Assembly: GCF_002575655.3 (NCBI RefSeq)
Contig: NC_053036.3
Location: 197,936,788 to 198,000,787, forward strand
Origin: Aegilops tauschii subsp. strangulata
Taxonomy: Eukaryota > Streptophyta > Magnoliopsida > Poales > Poaceae
Reading direction: 5' to 3'
Length of the DNA: 64,000 nucleotides
This document shows, one piece after another, positions 46,228 through 56,918 of the stretch. The notes beneath the pieces are model-generated. The model was not told the DNA's origin. It worked only from the letters and a program-made list of their open reading frames with translations, and did no database searches. Position 1 is the stretch's first letter; every line of letters starts with the position of its first letter. A program made the translations under genes and the position numbers.

Positions 46228-49200
46228 TCAGCAAGCCAACCCCATCGGCGCCACCGGCGCGAACGACTCCAGAGCGAAAAGCTTAGTTAGCGGGTCAATG
46301 CTAGATGGGGGGAGTGGGTCCTTGAACAGGTCAGCATATCTGGCCAAGCAGTCCACAGATGGCTCGTCATCCAAGTGGTAGAAGCCCAGTCTGGCCATGA
46401 TAACATGTTGCGTGCGTTGCACATAGGACGATGGCAGTCCCTTGGCAACCTTAGCAATTCTTGCACTTCGCCGCAGCTGGTCTTCCGAGATAGAGATGCG
46501 CACGCGCTTCCCACGCTGGGCAGTGGGAAGTGGGAGAAGAGGATTGATACGTCTCCAACGTATTTATAATTTTTGATTGTTCCATGCTATATTATATTCT
46601 GTTTTGGATGTTTAGTGGGCTTTATTATACACTTTTATATTATTTTTGGGACTAACCTATTAACCGGAGGCCTAGCCCGAATTGTTGTTTTTTGCCTATT
46701 TCTGTGTTTCGCAGAAAAAGAATATCAAACAGAGTCCAAATGGAATGAAACCTTCGGGAACGTGATTTTCGAAACAAACGTGATCCAGAGGACTTGGAGT
46801 CTACGTCAAGAAATCAACCAGGAGAGCACGAGGCAGGGGGGCACGCCTACCCCCCGGGCGCGCCCTCCACCCTCGTGGGGCCCACGTTGCTCCACTGACG
46901 TACTTCTTCCTCCTATATATACCTACATACCCCCAAACTATCAGATATGGAGCCAAAAACCTATTTCCACCGCCGCAACCTTCTGTACCCGTGAGATCCC
47001 ATCTTGGGGCCTTTTCCGGAGCTCCGCCGGAGAGGCATCGATCACGGAGGGCTTCTACATCAACACCATAGCCTCTCCAATGATGTGTGAGTAGTTTACC
47101 TCAGACCTTCGGGTCCATAGTTATTAGCTAGATGGCTTCTTCTCTCTTTTTGGATCTCAATACAAAGTTCTCCATGATTCTCGCAGAGATCTATTCGATG
47201 TAATCTTCTTTTGTGGTGTGTTTGTCGAGATCCGATGAATTGTGGATTTATGATCATATTGCATGAGTTTATCCCTCTACATCATGTCATCTTGCTTAAA
47301 GCGTTACTCCGTTCTTATGAACTTAATACTCTAGATGCATGCTGGATAGCGGTCGATGTGTGGAGTAATAGTAGTAGATGCAGGCAGGAGTCGGTCTACT
47401 TGTCACGGACGTGATGCCTATATACATGATCATACCTAGATATTCTCATAATTATGCTCAATTCTATCAATTGCTCGACAGTAATTTGTTCACCCACCGT
47501 AATACTTATGCTCTTGAGAGAAGCCACTAGTGAAACCTATGGCCCCCGGGTCTATTTTCCATCATATTAATCTTCCAACACTTAGTTATTTCTTTTGCCC
47601 TTTATTTTACTTTGCATCTTTATCATAAAAATACCAAAAATATTATCCTATCATATCTATCAGATCTCACTCTCGTAAGTGACCGTGAAGGGATTGACAA
47701 CCCCTTTATCGCGTTGGTTGAGAGGTTCTTGTTTGTTTGCGTAGGTGCGTGGGACTCGCGCGTGGTCTCCTACTAGATTGATACCTTGGTTCTCAAAAAC
47801 TGAGGGAAATACTTACGCTACTTTACTGCATCACCCTTTCCTCTTCAAGGGAAAACCAATGCAGTGCTCAAGAGGTAGCAAGGATCTTCGATGTGTGCCC
47901 TAATCTGCTTGATTACTTTGGCCAACTCTTGGTTACCATTCAACGGAACGGGCGTCAGTGGGGTGCGGGCAGGCCGAGCATGCGCCATTGGCGAGCGAAC
48001 TGGACGGCTAGCGGAGGATAGATCAACTGAGAAAAACGAGGTCGGTGATGCAAATTGTCCCACAAAAGACGGCGAGGCATCAGTAGTAACCAGGGCAAAA
48101 CGGTCCTAGTTGGACGGTAGCGGCGACGTGGGAGATCCATCTGTAGCAATGCATGGCTCGCTACCGTTGGCTCCACTAGAATGCGAGCACGCGTCAGCAG
48201 CATGCAGGGTGCATGCACTCAGGCCCACTGGTTCTGACCCTGCCTGAGTAGATAAGGCAGGCTAGCAGCGACCGATGGAGAAGCACAGGCCGCTGCAATT
48301 GGTGAGTTGGAATCCCGATACTCCGATCCGCAGATGGCTCCAACAAACAAGTCCTGGTCCGCGTGGTCCCTCCGCGGCATGGAGACAGACGCAGGCAACT
48401 GGGCCGACCGCTGTTGCTCTGCCATGCTCTGTTCGCCAATTAGGAACTCGCTGGTGGGATCCGAGGTGGACCCCTACTCTGACCCGACCGGCCTGATCCG
48501 CTGGACCAGACCATCCGTGCTGCAAAAGAATCCACTGGGGCCACTGATTGGCCACAAACTGAGCCCATCCGCAGCGGCCTGACCGGGGTGGAGCCCGCCC
48601 AGCTGTCTCCCACAGTGGATGACGCACATCCGTCCAGGGCAAGACGGACCCCACCAACGACCATAGTTTGAACCTCACCATGGGAGCCTCCGACGACAGG
48701 GACTCCAGGCTCGCCGCCGGCCACCACCGACAACTGCCGTCCACCAGCGCCGCCGCAGCTCCGAGCAGAGCCCAGGTTTGACCTGGCGCCATGATCCAGG
48801 GGCCCATGCCGGTGCGGAGGGGACGAGCGGGATGAGGAGGATCCAGACGAGCGCGGCGACGAGGGAGGAGGGGGGGCGGCGGCGGCGAGGAAGGGGATCG
48901 CTCGTCCGACGAGAGGGCAGCCACCGGCTCAGCAACGCAGATGATGGTGATGGGGTAGCTGAGAGTTTTGGTACGACGTCCACCAAGAGTAGCACGGTGG
49001 CGGCCATGAGGTCTTGCCGGCGGAGCCTGCTCCTTGATGAACAACAGCCGACGAGATGGAATGCGCTCGGGGGTGTTTATGCGGAGCCAGACACGAAACC
49101 GCGACATGTCATTGCGCCGCAGGGTCGGCTCAGACACATCAACGACGAATCCACAACCATCCAAAATCGCGTCGGCGGCGCGCTGGCTCCAGGCATGAGC

Positions 49201-49849
49201 CGGCACTCCAAGAGGTCGAGAGGCACCAGGTAGGGCAAGGAGACAACGGTGGCCTGTGCCTGACGCGTCCACGGCTTGAGGGAGAGCGTGAACCACGACC
49301 CATAGGCACGTCCACCATTGACGAGCAGGTTTCTTGTCGGCAAATCGGAGCAGAAGACTAAGAAATCCTCCAGGGCGAACGCCCGGATGGACATCCGCGA
49401 CTGGTCGATCCCGAACTGCTGATGAATGGCCTCCGCTGCAGCAGCAAGATCCACATATGGCCTGGTGCCAATCACCGTGACCACCACAGCTCGAGAGAGC
49501 TCCACCTCCTTATGCAGCAGATCTGGGGAAGCCTCCAGATAGCAGCAAGAGATCTCCTCCTCCACCACTCCCGTCGAGACCGGGCGGGAGGACGAAGCAG
49601 AGCCGACAGAGGCCCCGGCGGCGGAACCAGCCTCGTCCGCTGCCGAACCCCCTTCCACAATCCTGGCCCAGGAACGGACGATGCGCACCGCACCCGCAGG
49701 CGGCGGCCCAGGCGGTGGGGGTGGCAGAGGGGCGGAGGCAGAGGCCGGCGCCAAAGCCGAGGCAGTCTCCATCCGATGGCGGTCAACAAGGCGGCCGCGA
49801 AGAGCTGATGGAAGCCGCGGCGGCAGGTCTTGCGGGGAAGGACTCCTTG
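46228..49849 (-). pseudogene. LINE ORF1 (nucleic-acid binding), broken and split by a solo LTR
   Basis: The N-terminal part is Ala/Pro-rich (METASALAPASASAPLPPPP from about 49772; likely start). A DUF4283-like region follows (SRMSIRAFALEDFLVFCSDL, GSWFTLSLKPWTRQAQA, then in another frame GCGFVVDVSEPTLRRNDMSR and FRVWLRINTPERIPSRR). 48900-47890 is frame-broken. Beyond the solo LTR the C-terminus continues (DQLRRSARIAKVAKGLPSSY) and ends at 46228. The order and the RRSARIA motif fit plant L1 ORF1. Confidence 0.75.
46545..47880 (+). mobile_element. gypsy solo LTR in LINE ORF1
   Basis: 1336 bp from TGATACGTCTCCAACG to AAGAGGTAGCA with perfect 5-bp duplications AGGAT at 46540-46544 and 47881-47885. 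The ORFs in it (for example 46573-47094) are fortuitous. It is related in its first about 60 bases to the LTR at 28599 but otherwise a different family. Orientation is assigned from the TGATACG start. Confidence 0.94.
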
Positions 49850-50394
49850 CACTACAAAAAAAAGACACATCTGTGACATTTTGGGCCAAACGAATTTTTT
49901 TTCTGTCATACTTATGACACTTCTATGATGATAATTGTGATAAAACCCGGTATCATCATAGATGTGGTGGGCTCCTACTTCTATGACAAAAAATCATGAC
50001 AGAAAATGGGCTTTTTGTCCTGGGTGGGCCGGAGACGCAGCTTCATGATATTCTTTGGGCCGTCCATGACGGAAAAACCCGTGGTAGAAGCGAGGGCGAG
50101 GAAAATATCGGGGTGTTCCCGGTTACGGTGGGTGGTCGGGGCCGAGCGATGCGCGTTTCTCTCGTACACGCACGCGCGTGGGTGCGAGGCGGTGGGCTCT
50201 AACTGAACCCGAGCGAGGCGTTGGGCTCTAACTGAACCCGAGCGATTGCACTGCAGGCTACGCGTTACTGAACCCGAGCGATCGATCGATGGCTGTTAAC
50301 TGAACCCGATCGAGCGATTCCTTCGCTACTGCTGCTAACTGAAGCCGATCGATGCTGCCTCTGGATGTACAGTGAGCGTTGCTGGGGGGGGGGG

Positions 50395-51100
50395 GGGGGT
50401 TGGATGAACAGTTCCCGGTGGGGGTGAATGAACAGGACCCCATGGTGTTGCCTCTGGATGAATAGGACCCCGATCGATCGAGCCGGTTGGGGCTGGATGA
50501 ACAGGACCCTGTGGAGGGCTGGATGAACAGGACCACCCCGTGGAGGGCTGGATGAATAGTAGATGGTGGAGGGTTGGATGAACAGTAGCCCGTGGAGGGG
50601 TGGTTGAACAGGAGCCCGTGGAGAGGGCTGGTTGAACAGTAGCCGGTGGAGTAGCGCGCGGTGGAGGCTGGATGAACAGGGGCCCGTGGATGAACAGTCG
50701 CAGGTGGAGGCTGGAGGAAGTCGACGGTGGATGAACAGTAGCCCGTGGAGGCTGGAGGGGGTCGACGGTGGAGATGAACAGTATCCCGTGGAGTCCCGTT
50801 TTGTGGTACGCCACACCCCTCCCGATGAACAGGACCCCCGTTTCGACCGTAGCGCTCCAACACAAGTCCGTTTCCTCCATTTTGCGGTACGCCACACCCC
50901 TCCCGATGAACAGGACCCTCGTTTCGACCGCAGGAGGTCCGTTTCCTCCGTTTTGCGGTACGCCAGACCCCTCCCGATGAACAGGGTCCCGTTTCGAACG
51001 TGGCCGGTCGAACACAAGGCCGTTTCCTCCGTTCTGCGGTACGCCAGGCCTCGTTTCCATCGGCTGTTCCGTCCAAGCTCTCCCGATGAACATGACGACG
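50395..51100. repeat. CACTA subterminal TGGATGAACAG array
   Basis: At least 15 degenerate units of about 25-45 bp around (C/G)TGGATGAACAG, often followed by CCCGTGGAGG; from 50810 the unit becomes TCCCGATGAACAGGACCC. A G16 run sits just before (50384-50399). The long minus-strand open frames across it (50258-51394) are a by-product. Confidence 0.85.
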
Positions 51101-51390
51101 CATTCCGTTCCGACCCAGCCGGTTGGCTCCCCATGAACACGACGACGACGCAGTTTCTCCGTTCCGACCCAGCCATGTACACGAGCCCCGGCCGTACGTA
51201 TGCACGAGTAGGCGTTCGAGACCCCGCCCGTATGTACATACATGGCGTTTTTTCTTTCTTGCACACTGGATGTTGTACGTACGTGTACATGCTACGTGCA
51301 TGCCTCTACATCGACCAGTATGTACATACACGTCCGCGACCAGAATGACAATGCTACGCACGCTTTGACCAGGTGGGTCCTGACTGTCAG

Positions 51391-51700
51391 GCACTTCCTT
51401 GCGTGCGGATATGTAGCTGGTGGGGCTCAGCAGTCAGGGGGCGAATCGTTTTTTTTTGCCCGGACGCACTTCCTTGCGTGCGAAGATGTAGCTGGTGGGT
51501 CCCAGTAGTCAGGGGGGCGAATCATTTTTTTGCCCGGATGCACTTCCTTGCGTGCGAAGATGTAGCTGGTGGGTCCCACCAGTCAGGGGGGCGAATCATT
51601 TTTTTTTTGCCCGGACGCACTTCCTTGCGTGCGAAGATGTAGCTGGTGGGTCCCAGCAGTCAGGGGGAAACGGTTTTTTTCGCGAAATGCGGTGGCCCGC
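51391..51700. repeat. Four tandem units of about 75-80 bp in the CACTA
   Basis: Units start GCACTTCCTTGCGTGCG at about 51391, 51468, 51540 and 51618. Each contains GATGTAGCTGGTGGGTCCCA and a T-rich stretch ending GCCCGGA. A T-run varies in length between units. Confidence 0.9.
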
Positions 51701-51773
51701 CCGGTGGGTCCCTGTTGTCAGGTGGAGGAATAATTATTTTGCGCGTAATAAGGAGGCACTTCCTTGCTGCAGC

Positions 51774-54700
51774 CGTGGACCCAGCTGTCAGCCTCTCCAC
51801 GTACAGTCCACGTCCGATGGAAGCCGTTCCTTGACCATGTTGACCACGCCGCGCCGAGAGCACCAGGGCGGTGGATGACGGCGAGGCCTAGGAAGGGGAT
51901 GACGCGGAGCCGGGGAAGACGCGGCAGTGGATGCCCACGCGTAGAGGAGTATGAGGGTTCACTGGTTCGCTGCGGTGTGAGGCTGCCATCGCCGCAGAAT
52001 AACAGGGGGTGTGGGTGAGTAGAGGGATGGCCTGGCCAGCGGTGGGAGTAGTAGGGGCGGTGAGGCCTCCGCCGCATCGCAGCCGGCCACGGGAGGCAGG
52101 AGTGCGAGGCACGACCGACGCTGGTTTGGGTGGCTGGAGCAAGAAGACCAGAAGTTGAAGAAGCACTACGGCCGTTGGATGGACATCGTATGGTCAGTGG
52201 AGCTAGAATCGTGCATATTGACTAAGTTGACAAAGCCCTCCGTCCCCATCAACTTAGTAGGCCCACAGGTCAGCCTGCCACTATACTAGGTCCAAGCTAG
52301 CAGGGGAAGTATTCTTTTTTTTGTGCGTAATAAGGAGGCACTTCCTTGCGTGCGAAGATATAGCTGGTGGGTCCGAGCTGTCAGCGGCGGTAACGTTTTT
52401 TTCATGAAATACAGAGGCCCTTTCGGTGGGTCCCAGATGTCAGGTGAAGGAATCATTATTTTGCGTGTAATAAGGAGGCATTTCCTTGCGTGCGGCCGTG
52501 GACCCAGCTGTCAGCCTCTCCACGTACAGTCCACTTCAGATGCATGTCGGTCGTTGACCACGTTGACCAGGCCACGCCGAGAGCACCAGGGCGGTGGACG
52601 ACGGTGAGGCCTAGGAAGGGAACAACACGGAGGCAGGGAAGACTCGGCAGTTGGTTCCCACGCGGAGGGGAGTACGACTGTATGAGGGTTTACTAGTTCG
52701 TCTGCCGTTGCCGGAGAATAACAACAGGTGTGGGTGAGTAGAGGGATGGCTAGGCCAGCGATGGGAGTACGGTGGGGCGGTGAGGCCTGCGCGGCAGCAC
52801 AGCCGGCTGCGGGGAGGAGGGAGCAGGCAGTCCAGCCGGCGCTTGTTTGAGCGGTTGGAGCAGGAAGAGCAGAGATTGAAGAAGCACGACGGCCGTTGGA
52901 TGGACATCCAACAGTCACTGCTTGTGCGTCAACCTTTTTTTAGGAAAGCCTCAAATCTGTGGAAAACAACATACAACCCATCTGCCATTATTTCTAATAA
53001 TTTACAGCCCATTTGCTAATTCTTAAGGTTTTTTTGGAGCCCATATTCTTTTTGTTAGCATTACAGCCCATATTGTGGCCACGGTTAAAAAATTGTACGA
53101 AATTTTGCATATTTCGGTGCGGTCCGAACTGTTTTTAATCCCGAAATTTTGAGTCACATTCAAACTGATTTAAAAAATAAAGTATATCAATATAAAATCC
53201 AACAAATTGTCCACGCATAAAAATCAATGCAATTTAAAATCACAAAATGAAAAAAATTGAAACTAATTGCCGGTTTGATGTGTTTTAAAAATGTACAGCC
53301 CATTTCTCATTACTGATAGGCCATTTTCTCGGCCAGCCGAATGAAGCTCTCCCCGTCTTGAAAGATTTGCAGCCCAACAGGCCTGGCAAAGCGACTTACT
53401 TGGCAAATCACAAAAAAACTGGGCTGTGGCCGTGGACCCAGCTGTCAGCGTCTCCACCTACAGTACTCTTCCGATGGAAGTCGGTCGTTGACCACATTGA
53501 CCACACCGCGCCGAGAGCACCAAGGCGGTGGATGACGGCGAGGCCTAGGAAGGGGACGACGTGGTGCCGGGGAAGACGCGTCAGTGGATGCCCACGCGGA
53601 GAGGAGTACGTGGGTTCACTAGTTCGGGTGCGGTGTGAGGCTGTCGTCGCCGCAGAATAACAGTGGGTGTGGGTGAGTAGAGGGATGGCCTGGCCAGCGG
53701 TGGGAGCAGTAGGGGGCGGTGAGGCCTCCGCGGCATCACAGCTGGCCATGGGAGGCAGGAGCACGCGGCACGACTGGCGCTGGTTTGGGCGGCTGGAGCA
53801 AGAAGACCAAAGGTTGAAGAAGCACTGCGGCCGTTGGATGGACATCGTACGATCACTGGAGCTAGAATCGTTCATATATTGACTAAGTTGACAAAGCCCT
53901 CCATCCCCGTCAACTTAGTAGGCCCACAAGTCAGCCTCCCACTGTGGTGGGTCCCAGCTGGCAGGGGGTATTCATTTTTTTGTGCGCAATAATGAGGCAC
54001 TTCCTTGCGTGCAAAGATATAGTTGGTGGGTCCGACCTGTCAGCGGAGGGAACGTTTTTTTCACGAAATACAGAGGCCCTTCCGGCGGGTCCCAGATGTC
54101 AGGTGGAGGAATCATTATTTTGCGCATAATAAGGAGGCATTTCCTTGTGTGCGGCCGTGGACCCAGCTGTCAGCCTCTCCACATACAGTCCACTTCTGAT
54201 GGATGTCGTTCGTTAACCACGTTGACCACGCTGCGCCGAGAGCACCAGGGCGGTGGATGACGGCGAGGCCTACGAAGGGAACAACACGGAGCCGAGGAAG
54301 ACACGGCAGTGGCTGCCCACGCGGTGGAGAGTACGAGGGTTGACTGGTTCGGCTGCCGTCGCCGGAAAATAACAGGAGGTGTGGGTGAGTCGAGGGATAG
54401 ACAGGCCAGGGATGCGAGTATATGATGGGGCCGTGAGGCCTGCCCGGCAGCACAGCCGGCCACGGGAGGCGGGAGCAGGCGGTTCCGACAGCGCTGGTTT
54501 GGGCGGCTGGGGCAGGAAGATCAGATACTGAAGAAGCACGATTTCCATTAGATTGACATCTAACGGTCTGACGCTGGTAGAGTCGATTGTTGACTAAGTT
54601 TCTTTTTTGAGAAACCTTGTGTACGCATGAACTTAGTAGGCCCACAAGTCAGCCTCCAAATCTGTGGCAGACAACATAGAGCCCATTTGCTATTTTTTAA

Positions 54701-54840
54701 TAATTTGCAGCCCATTTGCTAATTCTTAAGTAATTCATTACAACCCATTTTCTGCCCAGGACCACGGTCAAAAAGTTCAACCTTATTTCGCATATTTCGG
54801 TGGAGTCCGAACTTTTGTAATCCCGAAATGATAAACATTT
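51774..54840. repeat. Nested tandem repeat: four ~400-bp blocks in two ~1.66-kb units
   Basis: Blocks starting CGTGGACCCAGCTGTCAGC at 51774, 52497, 53431 and 54156, each about 400 bp and ending near CGGCCGTTGGATGGACATC (more diverged in the fourth). Intervals are 723, 934 and 725, so the array is two copies of a two-block unit. Even-numbered blocks are followed by AT-rich sequence with ACAGCCCATTTGCTAATTC; odd-numbered by GACTAAGTTGACAAAGCCCTCC. Confidence 0.88.
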
Positions 54841-55631
54841 TTTAAGAACTTATTGATTTGCCAAAAAAATCGTTTTGTTTTTGTAAGCAAATAAGACGTG
54901 GGACAATTGAGTTGGTTTAAGGAAAAACCGGTGGTAAAAAAATCAGTGCTGGGAGGGAAAACAACAACAAAAATAAGGATGTAAATATGAAAAGAGAATT
55001 TTATGTATTTTCAATATAATGATACATGTATATGAACTAGTAAAACTATAGGTAGAGATTAGAAAACGGATGTAGGACATGCGTTTCAAGAGGAAAATAG
55101 AACTGGGCTGTGTGTTTGATTCAGTAAAAAAACTGCCTGCGGATGTTGTAAGACAAAATATAACTAACACTGGCGGGCCAGAGGCCAGTAGATACCTGCT
55201 GGATCTTTGTGCCCCGTTGTCGTCATGGGTTGGGCCTGTTAAAAACAAAACCAAGCCTGGGCAGTCTACAGCCCCGTTGAAACTTGCTCGACCTGAAAAA
55301 AGAATATACATGCTCAATAAACGAGAGAATTCTGCAATTACAGACTGATAACTGGGATGCAGCAGGGATATTGTTTTTTCATCATGATAATAAGTGCATG
55401 CACTTGTTTCGAAAAATTTGGAGAACTGGGAATTCGAGCGGCAGGTGCTTATGCTACCCATCAAATAAAAATAAGGTGCCTGAAAATTCGTTTCAAAACA
55501 AATGATTCAGCTTTATATCCACGTCGACCCTCGGCATGATGGTTGGAAGCAAATGCCAAGTTCATACCAAAATATCGTTAACAACAATACCAACTTGCGG
55601 ACGACAAGGTAGTACAAGTACCAATACCAAA
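54841..55631. other. CACTA interior or border, no gene seen
   Basis: AT-rich DNA followed by about 450 bp (55075-55530) with a plus-strand frame beginning MRFKRKIELGCVFDS that matches no family I recognise. Probably still transposon sequence. The border to the NAC pseudogene is not defined. Confidence 0.45.
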
Positions 55632-56361
55632 CTAACTTATAATCTTTTTACTCTTGGCCGTAGTGTTCGTCTGGTAGAAAATCTTGCAGAGGACCAGCTC
55701 CCGCTCCTTATCTTGCTCCAGGTCCCCGAGGTGGTACTGGTGCATCACCCAGTTGGTCCTCTGCTGGTCGAAGTTCTTGTTGGTGTGCAGCACCAGAACC
55801 TTTTTGCTGCCCGTCTGCCGGCCATTGACCATCACCGACAAGGTATTGCCGGTGTTGTGCCACATCGCGTGCATGACGCACTCCGACTGTATCTTGCGAG
55901 CGTCCACGTGCCCCTTTTGAACGCCCTGGAATTGTGCTGGAAGAAATGTTTGCTTAGGCTACTCAGTGTGATACCTGCAGTATTGTCGAATACAGGTTTT
56001 AGTGTACGTAGTTGGCATTTTCATAACATCTTTGGCATGTTGCAGTCACTTGTTTCACTTTTTATTAACTGCCAATTTGTAATTGCTTCACCAGGTCTAC
56101 GTCTAAAAATAAAAATAGAGCTATAAACAAAGGAATATGTTTGTGCAAGTCGACGGCCGATCGGTGTCTTACCTGGAAGTTTCTCAGGATGGGTGTAGCA
56201 TATGCCGTGCTCGCTGTCGATGGTTGGTATGAACAAATCGATGAGAGGGTGAGATCTCGCGCTGTCAGCACTCACTTTGGCCTCAAGGTGCTCGATCAGC
56301 TCCTGATCCGTGGGATCGAACTTGACGCCAGCCGGCAGCACCGGCCAATCCTTCTTCGACT
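55632..56361 (-). pseudogene. NAC transcription-factor pseudogene (ANAC075/ANAC073 subfamily)
   Basis: Exon 1 (56361-56173) reads [26 protein letters not shown] and [20 protein letters not shown], then HPEKLPG at a GT donor: NAC subdomains A and B of the NAC075-type group. Exon 2, using the acceptor at 55975-55980, starts with [20 protein letters not shown], the counterpart of the DNA-binding HFFHRPSKAY segment. It then loses frame at about 55885-55895 before RKIQSECV. The rest ([42 protein letters not shown]) is in another frame and stops at 55632. An internal acceptor at 55937-55939 restores the frame but skips HFF. The upstream N-terminus (Cys motif) is unclear. Not likely a functional DNA-binding protein. 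Confidence 0.8.
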
Positions 56362-56918
56362 TGCATCGGTTAATTCCAGTTATATGGTACTCAATGTATG
56401 ATCAATCGACTGTTTTAAGTGAATGATGAAAGATTTCGATAGATAAGTGGTACTCCAAATCTGAAGTCCAGAATACCCGAACACGCCGCCGGGATTCTTG
56501 TGTCACCTCACGCACAGTGTGTTGTCACATTAATTCAATGTGTGGACATGATGAATAATTTGACCGACGTATACTAGTACTGCTACTGTACTACTTACTA
56601 GTCGTATTTAGTGTCACATTTTAACCATAGGTTTAACTAACAAGTATGCTCTTGAAGCCTAAGTGATATATATATATATATACTGCACAGCATCTCCATC
56701 ATCATTATCAGTACATCCTGCGCAGGTGAGTTAGGATGCACTTGATCCCAGAAAGGTATCTATCCTTCAAACCAGAGGAGTGCTTCAAACTAACAACAGT
56801 ACATAATATCCAACAAAAGAGGGTCGTGCTACAGCAGCAGAATACATGGCTCAATCTAGATATCAGTACGAATCAAGTTGTGCATATTTGCTGTTGGCAT
56901 GAACCACATCGCCGCATG
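56362..56918. other. Intergenic between NAC relic and F-box gene A
   Basis: No gene seen. Contains a TA dinucleotide run (about 56670-56684) and CTAGTAC-type triplet-rich stretches. Confidence 0.6.

Larger units (their letters stand above)
42545..49849 (-). mobile_element. L1-type LINE (non-LTR retrotransposon), split by a solo LTR
   Basis: Element direction right to left: ORF1 (49770-46228, interrupted by the solo LTR 46545-47880), then ORF2 with endonuclease (46205-45483), reverse transcriptase (45621-43408) and zf-RVT/C-terminal region (43456-42635). The 3' end with an A-rich stretch lies around 42520-42560; I could not fix the target-site duplication. The 5' end abuts the CACTA terminus at 49850, so it may be truncated. 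Several frame breaks and stops make it inactive. Confidence 0.9.
49850..55530 (+). mobile_element. CACTA transposon, one end identified, non-autonomous or truncated
   Basis: Terminus CACTACAAAAAAAAGACACA at 49850, preceded by TTG (3-bp target). Followed by short subterminal inverted motifs (TTCTATGAC, TCATGACAG), repeated ACTGAACCCGAGCGA units (50200-50350), a TGGATGAACAG array (50395-51100) and longer tandem repeats (51390-54840). No transposase ORF seen; all ORFs here are repeat-driven. The matching ...TAGTG end with TTG was not found, so the right border (taken at about 55530) is a guess. Resembles the wheat Jorge-type CACTA from memory. Confidence 0.8.

Noticed and set aside
46573..47094. 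173-codon plus-strand ORF
   Set aside because: Entirely within a gypsy solo LTR with perfect target duplications.
48262..49233. Plus-strand ORFs antisense to LINE ORF1
   Set aside because: Shadows of a GC-rich coding strand; the minus strand carries the recognisable LINE ORF1 motifs.
50258..51394. Long minus-strand open frames (up to 378 codons) in the CACTA
   Set aside because: They are read through the TGGATGAACAG repeat array in three frames at once, with Pro/Ser/His-rich composition changing by frame. No domain and no start context.
51391..51700. Regular ~80-bp repeats considered as CRISPR-like
   Set aside because: Units are directly adjacent with no unique spacers, lie in a plant CACTA element, and the context is nuclear plant DNA.
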